DNA of 64,000 nucleotides from positions 372,001 through 436,000 of the forward strand of contig NZ_JANQOO010000020.1 of assembly GCF_028285715.1 (NCBI RefSeq), written 5' to 3'. Made by a program: the position numbers and the translations under genes. The DNA comes from Ulvibacterium sp. (GTDB lineage: Bacteria > Bacteroidota > Bacteroidia > Flavobacteriales > Flavobacteriaceae). This document shows positions 10,322-19,069 of the stretch, in pieces; position 1 is the first letter of the stretch, and each line of letters opens with the position of its first letter. Below the pieces are notes generated by a model. The model was not told where the DNA came from. It searched no databases and saw only the letters and a list, made by a program, of their open reading frames with translations.

Positions 10322-12577
10322 TTATCGAATAACAGTTATCGTACCCTGTTTAAGGGTTTCGTTTGCGTTTCTTATGATATAATAAAATACCATGTTCTGT
10401 TTTGGAAAACTCATTGAAGATGAAGGCCAATCGTTCTGGTAGCCAAGCTCATTTATGAGTTCAATCCCTTTATCATTATAGATAATAACGCTTACATCGG
10501 ACTGATTTGCGTAGGAATTGGGAAGTATCCATTGATCATTAAATCCATCTGCATTTGGAGTAATTACATTGGGTACTTTAAAAGTATCGAGATACTCTAC
10601 GGTAACCTCCCTGGTTACTTCACAATTGTCTATGTTGGCCATGAGCATATAGGTCCCTTCTGTAGTAAATGTCACGGAAGCGCCGCTACTTATTTCCACA
10701 TTGTTGGAATCGTACCAGCGATATGCAGTACCCCCACTTGCCGTTACTGTTCTTGAGGTCCCTTCTGGGAAGATGACATCCCCGGAAGGATCCAAAGTAA
10801 TTAGGTCGGGATCTAAAGGTGAAATGGTAATCTCATTGGAGGTCAATGGACAACCATCACGATTCAGTACCAAACGGTATGTTCCTGGTTGGGCTATGTC
10901 CAATGACGTATTTGTGGTATTTACCCCATTGCCATCCCTTTGCCATTCGAAGCTCTCCCCGGTAAGGTCGGTTGTGGTACTTAGGGTTATTTGCTCCGAG
11001 CCGCTGCAAAAGACAGTGTTTGTTGTGCTTATTTCTAGGATTTCGGAAGATAACAGCTGTACTGAAAGCGCTTCGGTGAAAATGGTATTATCATCTAAGG
11101 CTCCTTCTAGTGTATAACTTCCATTTTCCGAAGGATCGGTAAGGCTGATGTTTCTAGAAATCTCGCCAGAGAGCAATACACCATCCCTGCGCCAGCGATA
11201 TACAAATTGGGATGCCAATTGTGAGGTGACATCTAGGGTACTACTGTCGGCCAGAACGGCATTAATGCTACTAATGTCTAGAACGACACTAGTGTTTTCA
11301 CAGGCGGTATAGGCATCGGCATAGTCGATTGTTGCCTCAAAGGAAACGGGAGAGACCAAGGTGCTGGAAGCACTGCTTATGGTCGTTGAGGCGCATGCCC
11401 CTCCGGTTTGGGTGACCTCGACATAATAGCTCCCGGTTTCATCGGCATCGAAAGAACTATTTGTGGCCCCACTAATAGGGCTACCATCCCTAAACCATTG
11501 AAATGTTGGGGTATTGGCATCTGTGGTAACACTCAAGGTCTGAGTCTGGCCGGGTAGTATGATCATATTGGCCGGATTATCCCTAGTAACCGTAAATGCG
11601 CCAATGTTAGTCATTGTGACCGACGAAGATAACTCGGTACAGATTCCAGCCCCTGAAACTTCAATTTGATAATCCCCTTCAAAACCAGTGGCTGAAGCGT
11701 CTACCGTATACGATGTAGAAGTAGCCCCTGATAGTGCTACGCCGTCTTTATACCATTGATAGGAGTAGGTTCCATCGGTGATGGTAGAAGTCAAGGTTTC
11801 CGTTTCCCCACTACATAAAGCTGTTTTGGATGGCGGATTAATGGCGATACCTGGACTGCTTCCAGTATTGATCATGATAATATTGGACTCGGTACTGGCA
11901 GCTCCCGAACATTCGGGACCATAATCTATTAGTACAAAGAATGCGGCGTTAGTCGAAGTTGTGAGAGACGGCCCTCTTTCACCAATGATCGGTGAGCCAC
12001 TTCGATACCAAATATACTGATAGGTGTTTAGCAATGCAGGTGCAATATTGTCTACGGTCAAGGTCACTGAATCTCCATCACAAACTTGCAAGGTGCCTGG
12101 TGTTGAACCATCACCATTGGGGCTAATGTGAAGATTGGATGTAAAGTCCATATAGTACATATTGTAAGGGTCGGAGGGCGGACTTGTACTAACTGGATTG
12201 GTGCTCCTTACCCGGATTCTGTATCCCTGGCCTCTGGTATCCGTTGGAATGGAAAATTCAAATCCAGGATCTTGAACCTCCGCTTCATCGGCACTGCGAG
12301 CCAATTCCACTGGGCTGCTAAAATCACCGGTCGAATCAGAAAGTTCCAGGATAAATTCGTTGCCCGCATTGGGGCTACCGGCCCAGCTTACATTGGCGAA
12401 AAATTGGTTAAAACCGGCATTTGCACATATAGTGTAACCTTTAGAGTCGCCAGGTAGGTTGGGATTGTCGGCCGGTTCGGGGGCGTTGATTACAATTTGG
12501 GCCGAGACTTGCGATGCACACAGTAATAGAAATGCAGCCAGTAGGCTAAACGGATGGGACAAAAGTTTGCGTTTCAT
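10322..12577 (-). CDS. T9SS type B-sorted Ig/PKD-like surface protein
   Basis: A protein of 751 residues. The chosen ATG at 12577 gives a clean signal peptide (MKRKLLSHPF, hydrophobic core, SQVSAQ); the frame is open 83 codons further upstream but that extension has no signal character. The body is a series of Ig/PKD-like domains with repeated cysteines and the pattern YQWYKDG or FQWFRDG. The last 85 or so residues carry a gliding-motility-associated C-terminal (type B sorting) domain: VPNVITPNADGFND, VIIYNDKG, YYIIRN. It should be exported by T9SS and displayed on or released from the surface. It is the first gene of the operon with the PorP/SprF protein (6-nt gap) and the giant adhesin. The ligand is unknown. 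Confidence 0.87.
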   Translation of the reverse strand: MKRKLLSHPFSLLAAFLLLCASQVSAQIVINAPEPADNPNLPGDSKGYTICANAGFNQFFANVSWAGSPNAGNEFILELSDSTGDFSSPVELARSADEAEVQDPGFEFSIPTDTRGQGYRIRVRSTNPVSTSPPSDPYNMYYMDFTSNLHISPNGDGSTPGTLQVCDGDSVTLTVDNIAPALLNTYQYIWYRSGSPIIGERGPSLTTSTNAAFFVLIDYGPECSGAASTESNIIMINTGSSPGIAINPPSKTALCSGETETLTSTITDGTYSYQWYKDGVALSGATSTSYTVDASATGFEGDYQIEVSGAGICTELSSSVTMTNIGAFTVTRDNPANMIILPGQTQTLSVTTDANTPTFQWFRDGSPISGATNSSFDADETGSYYVEVTQTGGACASTTISSASSTLVSPVSFEATIDYADAYTACENTSVVLDISSINAVLADSSTLDVTSQLASQFVYRWRRDGVLLSGEISRNISLTDPSENGSYTLEGALDDNTIFTEALSVQLLSSEILEISTTNTVFCSGSEQITLSTTTDLTGESFEWQRDGNGVNTTNTSLDIAQPGTYRLVLNRDGCPLTSNEITISPLDPDLITLDPSGDVIFPEGTSRTVTASGGTAYRWYDSNNVEISSGASVTFTTEGTYMLMANIDNCEVTREVTVEYLDTFKVPNVITPNADGFNDQWILPNSYANQSDVSVIIYNDKGIELINELGYQNDWPSSSMSFPKQNMVFYYIIRNANETLKQGTITVIR

Positions 12578-12832
12578 AAGTAGTTGTCGTTTTAGGGGAT
12601 TTCGGAACTTATCGGCACTTGTAATACTCAATAAACTCCCGGCATCCATAGTTAATAAACCATGGTCTTGGCGCTGCCCCGTATTTCTGACAATTCCATA
12701 GTATTCAACAACAAATATGTCATATAATTGAGTGGTGGGGAATTTAATGTTGTAGGGAGGATTAAATATGTTGTGAAACATGATATTCGCAAGGTGATCG
12801 CTTTTAATGCCCTGTTCTAAAGGCATTTTTCC

Positions 12833-12840
12833 TAATTTTG
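12833..12840 (+). promoter_or_regulatory. Bacteroidota -7 element (TAATTTTG) before glnS
   Basis: It matches TAnnTTTG exactly and ends 21 nt before ATG 12862. Because it overlaps the upstream in-frame TTG codon at 12838, that TTG is unlikely to be the start codon. No clear -33 element was picked out. Confidence 0.55.
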
Positions 12841-12861
12841 TGCTTCCAAAATGAGCATGGT

Positions 12862-14547
12862 ATGGACGAGACGACCAAATCCCTGAACTTTATAGAGCAT
12901 ATCATCGAAGAAGACCTAGAAAAAGGCTTCCCCAGCGAAGCCTTGCGCTTTCGGTTCCCACCGGAACCCAATGGATACCTCCATATTGGGCATGCCAGCT
13001 CCATCTGCCTTAATTTTGGACTGGGACTTCGATACAATGCTCCGGTCAACTTGAGATTCGATGACACGAACCCTACAAAGGAGGAACAGGAATATGTAGA
13101 CGCCATAAAACGGGATGTAGAATGGTTAGGATATAAGTGGGATACCGAACGGTATGCCTCTGACTACTTCCAACAACTATATGATTGGGCCGTGCAACTG
13201 ATAGGAGAAGGAAAGGCTTATGTAGATAGTCAGTCTTCCGAGGAAATGGCAATTCAAAAAGGCACTCCTACGGAGCCGGGAGTCAACAGTCCATATCGAG
13301 ACCGATCGGTTGAGGAGAATTTGGAGCTATTTGAAGGAATGAAACGTGGTGATTTTGAAGAAGGCACCCATGTACTAAGGGCAAAGATTGACATGGCCTC
13401 TTCCAATATGCTCATGCGTGACCCCATTATGTATCGAATACTACATAAAGCACACCACAGAACAAATACCGATTGGTGTATTTATCCTATGTACGATTGG
13501 ACGCATGGTGAGAGCGATTATGTTGAACAGGTTTCGCATTCCCTATGTACCCTGGAATTTCTGCCACATCGTGAACTCTATGATTGGTTTTTGGACCAAG
13601 TTGTGGATTCCAACAAATTCCGCCCGAAACAACGTGAGTTTGCCCGTAGGAATTTAAGTCATACAGTTGTGAGCAAAAGGAAGTTGTTGCAATTGGTGGA
13701 AAATGGAGTAGTGGATGGATGGAATGATCCTAGGATGCCTACGATTTCAGGATTGCGTAGGAGAGGCTATACCCCAGAATCCATTCGAAACTTCGCTGAG
13801 ACTATTGGCATTGCAAAAAGGGATAATTTGGTCGATGTGTCTTTATTGGAATTTCATGTCAGGGAACACCTAAACAAGATTGCACCAAGAGTAATGGCCG
13901 TTTTGGATCCTTTGAAAGTGGTAATTACTAATTATCCAGAGGGCAACGAGGAGTGGTTAGATGCCGAAAATAATCCTGAGGATACATCTGCCGGCAGTAG
14001 AAAGGTTCCGTTTTCAAAAGAGATTTACATAGAAAGAGCAGATTTCCGTGAAGAGGCTAATAGAAAGTTCTTTAGACTAAAACTGGGAGGGGAAGTACGC
14101 CTAAAGAACGCCTATATCATTAAGGCCGAAAGTTGTACGAAGGACGCTGCAGGCAATATCACCGAAGTTCAGTGTACTTATGATTCCAAGAGCAAAAGCG
14201 GTAGCGATACAGAGGAGAGCTTGCGAAAAGTAAAAGGGACGCTTCATTGGGTCTCCATACAACATGCAGTAGACGCAGAGGTGCGTTTATATGACCGTCT
14301 CTTTACTCATGAAAGTCCGGATACCCAAAAGGACAAGGATTTTATGGATTTCATCAATCCTGATTCACTTCAAAAGGTGACCGGCTTTCTCGAACCAAGC
14401 CTAAGGGATGTTGTGGTTGGCGACAGGTTCCAGTTCCAACGCCTAGGCTATTTTAATGTGGATTCTGATTCCACCCCGGAAAATTTGGTATTTAACAGAA
14501 CAGTTCCGTTGCGGGATACTTGGGCAAAAATTAACCAGGACAAATAA
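12862..14547 (+). CDS. glnS: Glutamine--tRNA ligase
   Basis: Class I aminoacyl-tRNA synthetase that charges tRNA-Gln with glutamine in the cytoplasm. The HIGH motif is seen in PNGYLHIGHASSI near residue 40 and the KMSKS-equivalent in VVSKRKL. FRFPPEPNGYLHIGH and RFDDTNP are typical of GlnRS, and the C-terminal beta-barrel anticodon-binding region is present (VSIQHAVDAEVRLYDRLF, FQFQRLGYFNVD). The length of 561 residues is normal. ATG 12862 was chosen over an in-frame TTG at 12838 because a -7 element covers that TTG. It is divergent from the T9SS operon to its left. Confidence 0.96.
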   Translation: MDETTKSLNFIEHIIEEDLEKGFPSEALRFRFPPEPNGYLHIGHASSICLNFGLGLRYNAPVNLRFDDTNPTKEEQEYVDAIKRDVEWLGYKWDTERYASDYFQQLYDWAVQLIGEGKAYVDSQSSEEMAIQKGTPTEPGVNSPYRDRSVEENLELFEGMKRGDFEEGTHVLRAKIDMASSNMLMRDPIMYRILHKAHHRTNTDWCIYPMYDWTHGESDYVEQVSHSLCTLEFLPHRELYDWFLDQVVDSNKFRPKQREFARRNLSHTVVSKRKLLQLVENGVVDGWNDPRMPTISGLRRRGYTPESIRNFAETIGIAKRDNLVDVSLLEFHVREHLNKIAPRVMAVLDPLKVVITNYPEGNEEWLDAENNPEDTSAGSRKVPFSKEIYIERADFREEANRKFFRLKLGGEVRLKNAYIIKAESCTKDAAGNITEVQCTYDSKSKSGSDTEESLRKVKGTLHWVSIQHAVDAEVRLYDRLFTHESPDTQKDKDFMDFINPDSLQKVTGFLEPSLRDVVVGDRFQFQRLGYFNVDSDSTPENLVFNRTVPLRDTWAKINQDK

Positions 14548-14799
14548 CATAGAAGTTTCTTATCCCAACGAATATATCAATTGGTATTTTCGATGAAAAC
14601 CTACTTATTTTAAGGATGTTTAAAGACGTTGTGGAATCTTCCGGTATACTTTCCTTTGACCGTCCTCGAACCTTGCTCTTTAGCCGTTTAATTGAAGATT
14701 CTAATAAAATCTTTTGAATTTTGTATGGAATACTCGTTTCACTCGTCTTAGTGATACATGGGCATACATTTTCTGGCTGTCCACGTACATATCTTTACG

Positions 14800-16077
14800 A
14801 TGAAAAGGATACTACTGTTGTTATTTTTTGCGGGCACCGCCTTGGGAAATGCCCAGGACCTATTGGTAACGGAACTTGATTTCATGGGGTTACAACGGAC
14901 TAAGGAATCCTTTTTGCGACGTCTGGTAAAAGTGAAACCTGGTACTCCGTATGATTCGCTCAAAGTCGTTGGCGATATTGAGCGTTTGAAACGGCTTCCG
15001 GGAATTGCCAATGCCACCCATAAGTTAAAGGTTGAAGATCATAATGTAATCATTACCTATATTATTGAAGAAAACTTTACACTTATTCCTGGGCTTAGAA
15101 TCGCTACCGCAAACGACGGTAGCTTTGCCTATAGGATTTCTGCTTTTGAGTTCAATCTGTTCGGAAACAATCAGTTGCTTGGAGGATTTTATGAAAGAAA
15201 CGTTTTTGATTCTTACGGTTTTTTCTGGGAGCATCCCTTTCTATTTAGTGATAAAGTGGGTATCGGGTTCAGCTATCAGGATGTAACTACACAAGAGCCC
15301 ATTTTTTTTGAAGAGGGCACTAAGGACTATCGTTTCAATTCTGAAATGTTCGAGGGAAAGTTCATTTTCTCTTTTAATTTTAACCATGAGGCGGAATTAG
15401 GAGCGAGTTGGGTAAGGGAATCGTATCTATTTGAGGGAGAGGATGCTATACCCAATAGACCCCTTGAACTTGATGCGGACAAGATAAACTATCGGTTGGC
15501 GTACAGATATGTGGATTTGGATATCGACTATCAATATTTTGATGGGGTTCTGAACGAGTTTACCGGACAGTATATTCAGTTTTTAAGCGGGGATGAGCCT
15601 GCAGAGAATTTTCTAAGATCATTCCTGTCCCTCAGGAACGACTTTATTTACTATAAGAAACTGGGAAAAGGAGGAAATTGGGCCAGTAGGTTTCGCTTGG
15701 CGGCTGCCATTGGCAATGAGGATTCGCCATTCGCCCCTTTTACTTTGGACAATCAGCTCAATATTCGTGGGGTTGGAAACACTGTGGATCGGGGTACTGC
15801 CGCTATTGTATTGAACACGGAGTATAGACACACATTTTATGAACGAGGCTGGTTTGTGGTGCAAGGAAATGCTTTTATCGATGCTGGGTCATGGAGGACC
15901 CCGGGAGAGGATTTCTCACAATTGTTTGATGGATCTTCAACTAGACTATACCCAGGATTGGGTTTTCGTTTAATTCACAAACGAATTTTTAATGCCGTAT
16001 TCCGATTGGATTATGGTTTTGGTATAGGAAATAATGCTACCAACGGTATTGTATTTGGCATTGGCCAATATTTTTAA
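14800..16077 (+). CDS. BamA/TamA-like (Omp85) outer-membrane barrel protein
   Basis: A protein of 425 residues. The start MKRILLLLFFAGTALGNAQ at 14800 gives a proper signal peptide; an in-frame ATG at 14758 would add 14 non-signal residues. Residues about 22-95 resemble one POTRA domain (LLVTELDFMGLQRTKESFLRR, VKPGTPYD, DHNVIITYIIEE). The rest is a beta-barrel like the surface-antigen (D15) family, with NIRGVG near residue 330 and a terminal Phe (GIGQYF), the signal expected for BAM-inserted barrels. A single POTRA is short compared with BamA (five), so it is better called an Omp85-like accessory protein than BamA itself. It could act in outer-membrane assembly or translocation. Confidence 0.82.
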   Translation: MKRILLLLFFAGTALGNAQDLLVTELDFMGLQRTKESFLRRLVKVKPGTPYDSLKVVGDIERLKRLPGIANATHKLKVEDHNVIITYIIEENFTLIPGLRIATANDGSFAYRISAFEFNLFGNNQLLGGFYERNVFDSYGFFWEHPFLFSDKVGIGFSYQDVTTQEPIFFEEGTKDYRFNSEMFEGKFIFSFNFNHEAELGASWVRESYLFEGEDAIPNRPLELDADKINYRLAYRYVDLDIDYQYFDGVLNEFTGQYIQFLSGDEPAENFLRSFLSLRNDFIYYKKLGKGGNWASRFRLAAAIGNEDSPFAPFTLDNQLNIRGVGNTVDRGTAAIVLNTEYRHTFYERGWFVVQGNAFIDAGSWRTPGEDFSQLFDGSSTRLYPGLGFRLIHKRIFNAVFRLDYGFGIGNNATNGIVFGIGQYF

Positions 16078-16095
16078 AATCGAGTTGGAAGTATT

Positions 16096-16132
16096 ATAAA
16101 AATGGCCAGGACTTTATCCTGACCATTTTTAT
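16096..16132. terminator. Bidirectional intrinsic terminator between convergent genes
   Basis: Arms 16096-16111 and 16117-16132 pair over 16 bp with one mismatch. A 5-nt loop separates them, and the A/T runs at the base provide a T-tract on either strand. It sits between the barrel gene and the SPFH gene, which converge. Confidence 0.8.
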
Positions 16133-16153
16133 AGGGTATTCTTTTATTCTTTA

Positions 16154-17083
16154 TTAGTCCTCCCTCTTTTTTGGATTTGTCTTTTTCATTTGCTCACCGA
16201 TCATATTGCTGGCCGTGAAAGAGGCTACCATATTATTCAGCATATCACTACCTGCTTGTGGGGAATTGGGCAATAGGATAAGATTGGTGTTCGTCTCTTC
16301 ACCGATAGATTGTAGGGTGTCATAATGTTGCGTAACCACAATCAGTGCGGAAGCTTCCTGTGAATTGATGCCCACCTTATTCAAAACCTCTACGGACTCC
16401 TCAAGACCACGCGCAATTTCCCGACGCTGATCGGCGATACCTTGACCCTGAAGGCGTTTGCTCTCGGCTTCGGCCTTGGCTTTTTCAACAATCAATATCC
16501 GAGCGGCATCCCCTTCGAATTGAGCCGCGATTTTTTCGCGCTCCGAGGCATTGATTCGGTTCATGGCCTCCTTTACTTGAGAATCCGGATCAATATCGGT
16601 GACTAAGGTCTTGATAATGTCATAACCATATTCGGACATATATTCCTGTAGCTCGCGCTTTACGGCGATGGCAATGTCGTCTTTTTTTACAAACACATCG
16701 TCCAACTTCATTTTGGGAACCTCGGCCCGAACAACGTCAAAGACAAAGGAAGTGATTTGATCATGGGGATATTCCAGTTTATAGAAGGCATCATAAACTT
16801 TATCGCGTATTACTACATATTGTACGGACACCTTAATCTTTACAAAAACATCATCCAAGGTCTTGGTTTCAATGATGACATCGAGTTGTTGGATTTTAAG
16901 ACTTAACCGTCCGGCAATGCGGTCAACCAAGGGAATCTTCATTTGCAAACCCGAATTTCGAATACTTTGAAAGCGCCCAAAACGCTCAATGACCACGGAG
17001 GTCTGTTGCTTGACGATAAAAAAAGAGGAAAAAAGGATGATGAGTCCAACAAATACTAATGGAATGAATAGGAAACTGCCCAT
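16154..17083 (-). CDS. SPFH/Band 7 (stomatin-like) membrane protein
   Basis: A protein of 309 residues. An N-terminal membrane segment (about 3-24) is followed by an SPFH/Band 7 domain (QTSVVIERFGRFQSI, LKIQQLDV, TKTLDDVFVKIKVSVQYVV, DVVRAEVPKMKLDDVF). A long Ala/Glu/Lys-rich helical stretch then follows (ASEREKIAAQFEGDAARILIVEKAKAEAESKR cut here into motif-sized pieces: ASEREKIAAQ, EKAKAEAESKR). SPFH proteins oligomerise at the membrane as scaffolds, for example for proteases, in raft-like domains. The sequence resembles the stomatin and plant HIR branch rather than HflK/HflC. The partner is not apparent: no NfeD-like gene sits next to it. Confidence 0.9.
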   Translation of the reverse strand: MGSFLFIPLVFVGLIILFSSFFIVKQQTSVVIERFGRFQSIRNSGLQMKIPLVDRIAGRLSLKIQQLDVIIETKTLDDVFVKIKVSVQYVVIRDKVYDAFYKLEYPHDQITSFVFDVVRAEVPKMKLDDVFVKKDDIAIAVKRELQEYMSEYGYDIIKTLVTDIDPDSQVKEAMNRINASEREKIAAQFEGDAARILIVEKAKAEAESKRLQGQGIADQRREIARGLEESVEVLNKVGINSQEASALIVVTQHYDTLQSIGEETNTNLILLPNSPQAGSDMLNNMVASFTASNMIGEQMKKTNPKKRED

Positions 17084-17240
17084 GGTGGTAGATTTTAGTT
17101 AATGGATTGAATTTACAAAAAACGTTGTGTTTATATGTAGGTTTTTCACGAAGATTGTTACAAACCATAGTTCTCTACAGAAAAGGTTTGATTGTAAATG
17201 AAGCCCCAAATATGAATTACCAAAATTTGATTTGGATTAA

Positions 17241-18746
17241 CTACAAGCTTGAAATTGCATGTTGGATTCTATCCGCAGTTTCCACCTTGCCAATAAGCTC
17301 CATAATATCAAATAAATGCGGCCCTTTTAGGTCTCCAACGAGGGCCAGGCGAAGAGGTGCCATTACTTGCCCAAAGGACAGGCCCTCCTTGGTAATCCAA
17401 GTTTTTACGGAGCTTTCTATCTTTTCTGAATTGAAATCATCAACAGATTCAATAACAGGTACCAAACGGCCCATAATTTGCGGGGTATTTTCTTTCCACT
17501 GCTTTCTCGAGGCCTTTTCATCGTAGGTCTTAGGAGCTTCAAAAAAATAATTGCCCAATTCCCAGAAGTCCGAAATAAAAGATGCCCGTTCCTTGATGAG
17601 GGAAATCACTTTTTGTAGGTACGCTTCGGATTTGCCAAAATCTGCGCCCTTTTTGACAATAAGTGCCTCCCGGAATAAGCCGACCAATGCTGCATCTTTT
17701 GTTTTTTGAAGGTATTGTTGATTGTACCACTTGGTCTTTTCAGGGTCAAAACGCGCTCCGGATTTATTTACGCGCTCCAAGCTAAAGGCATCCACCAATT
17801 CCTTTAAAGAAAAAAGCTCCTGTTCCGTACCGGGATTCCAGCCTAACAGAGCCAAAAAGTTAATGACCGCCTCTGGAAAATAACCTCCTTCCCTATAGCC
17901 GACAGATTCGTTCCAGGACAAGGGAAAAACAGGAAAACCCATTTTCTCCCCATCTCTTTTACTAAGCTTCCCCTTGCCCACAGGTTTCATAATTAAGGGC
18001 AAATGCGCAAACTGTGGAGCCTCCCACTGGAAGGCATTGTAGAGCAATTGATGCAGTGCCATGGAGGGTAGCCACTCCTCTCCACGGATAACATGGGAGA
18101 TTTCCATTAAATGGTCATCTACAATGTTGGCCAGATGGTAGGTGGGCATACCATCGCTTTTGAAGAGGACCTTATCATCCAAAACGTTGGTATCTATCTC
18201 AATTTCACCGCGAATTGTATCTTTAAGTATCAGTTTTTCGTTTTGGGGCGATAAAAACCGAATCACATAATCCCTTCCGGAACTTAGATTTTTTTGGACT
18301 TTTTCTGGGGTCATGGATAATGAATTACTCAATTTAAGGCGATTATGCCAATTGTAGATGAACGTTTTTCCTTTGGCTTCATGATCCTTCCGATGGAAAT
18401 CCAATGCTTCAGATGTGTCAAAGGCATAATACGCCTTTCCTTTTTGGATAAGCTCCTCCGCATACTTTTTATAAGTGGATTTTCGCTCACTTTGACGATA
18501 GGGACCGAAACCACCATTTTTTCCGGGACCTTCATCAAAGGGGATGCCGCACCAATTCAAGGCCTCCACAATGTAGTCCTCCGCCCCTTTTACAAAACGA
18601 TTTTGATCGGTATCCTCAATGCGAAGGATAAAATCGCCTTTGTGTTTTTTGGCAAATAAATAGTTGAATAGAGCGGTGCGTACACCGCCGATATGAAGCG
18701 GTCCCGTGGGACTGGGTGCAAAGCGGACGCGGATTCTTTTTTCCAT
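17241..18746 (-). CDS. gltX: Glutamate--tRNA ligase
   Basis: A 501-residue class I synthetase that attaches glutamate to tRNA-Glu. The HIGH motif is in PSPTGPLHIGGVRTALFNYL and the KMSKS motif in GKLSKRDGEKMG. The RIEDTDQNR and IRGEEWLPS segments are typical of bacterial GluRS, and the C-terminal helical anticodon-binding domain is complete. The ATG at 18746 follows a TACCTTTG promoter element by only 4 nt, suggesting a leaderless or almost leaderless mRNA. About 150 nt without a gene separate it from the SPFH start. Confidence 0.97.
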   Translation of the reverse strand: MEKRIRVRFAPSPTGPLHIGGVRTALFNYLFAKKHKGDFILRIEDTDQNRFVKGAEDYIVEALNWCGIPFDEGPGKNGGFGPYRQSERKSTYKKYAEELIQKGKAYYAFDTSEALDFHRKDHEAKGKTFIYNWHNRLKLSNSLSMTPEKVQKNLSSGRDYVIRFLSPQNEKLILKDTIRGEIEIDTNVLDDKVLFKSDGMPTYHLANIVDDHLMEISHVIRGEEWLPSMALHQLLYNAFQWEAPQFAHLPLIMKPVGKGKLSKRDGEKMGFPVFPLSWNESVGYREGGYFPEAVINFLALLGWNPGTEQELFSLKELVDAFSLERVNKSGARFDPEKTKWYNQQYLQKTKDAALVGLFREALIVKKGADFGKSEAYLQKVISLIKERASFISDFWELGNYFFEAPKTYDEKASRKQWKENTPQIMGRLVPVIESVDDFNSEKIESSVKTWITKEGLSFGQVMAPLRLALVGDLKGPHLFDIMELIGKVETADRIQHAISSL

Positions 18747-19069
18747 CCATCAAAGGTATAAAAAGAGGGATAGTCACCAAAGAGGTATATAATCTTGTAG
18801 GGAATATTGGAAGGTGGAATTTTAAATCGGCATAGAAGTGAATTAAATGTGGCTTACTGCGAAATATCGGAAATCATTAGAAATGAATTTTTGGGAATTT
18901 TTAGGGCTCGCGGATGAAAATACCAATAACCTTATTTTGTTATAATCATATTTGAAGAGGTAGTGGATATGTCCGGAAGTGTAAATGAGGGCGTACATGT
19001 TTTACCTTTTAACAAATTTTTGATGACAAAATTTCGGATAACAAGTATCTTGGTGGTATATATAGTAGT
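18747..19069. other. Divergent intergenic region gltX / DUF4175-like gene
   Basis: About 320 bp without a credible gene. The left end holds the gltX -7 element. Near the right end a TAGTTTG sequence overlaps the TTG start of the next gene; it is one base short of the TAnnTTTG spacing, so its promoter role is uncertain. No hairpin or RNA gene was recognised. Confidence 0.5.
18751..18758 (-). promoter_or_regulatory. -7 element (TACCTTTG) immediately before gltX
   Basis: An exact TAnnTTTG match on the minus strand. Only ATGG separates it from the gltX start codon, so transcription would begin at or within a few bases of the ATG. Confidence 0.5.

Noticed and set aside
12578-12826. 83-codon N-terminal extension of the type B-sorted protein
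   Set aside because: The extension has no signal character, while the internal ATG 12577 begins a proper signal peptide.
12838-12861. Upstream TTG start for glnS
   Set aside because: The TTG lies in an exact -7 promoter element; the ATG at 12862 fits the GlnRS N-terminus.
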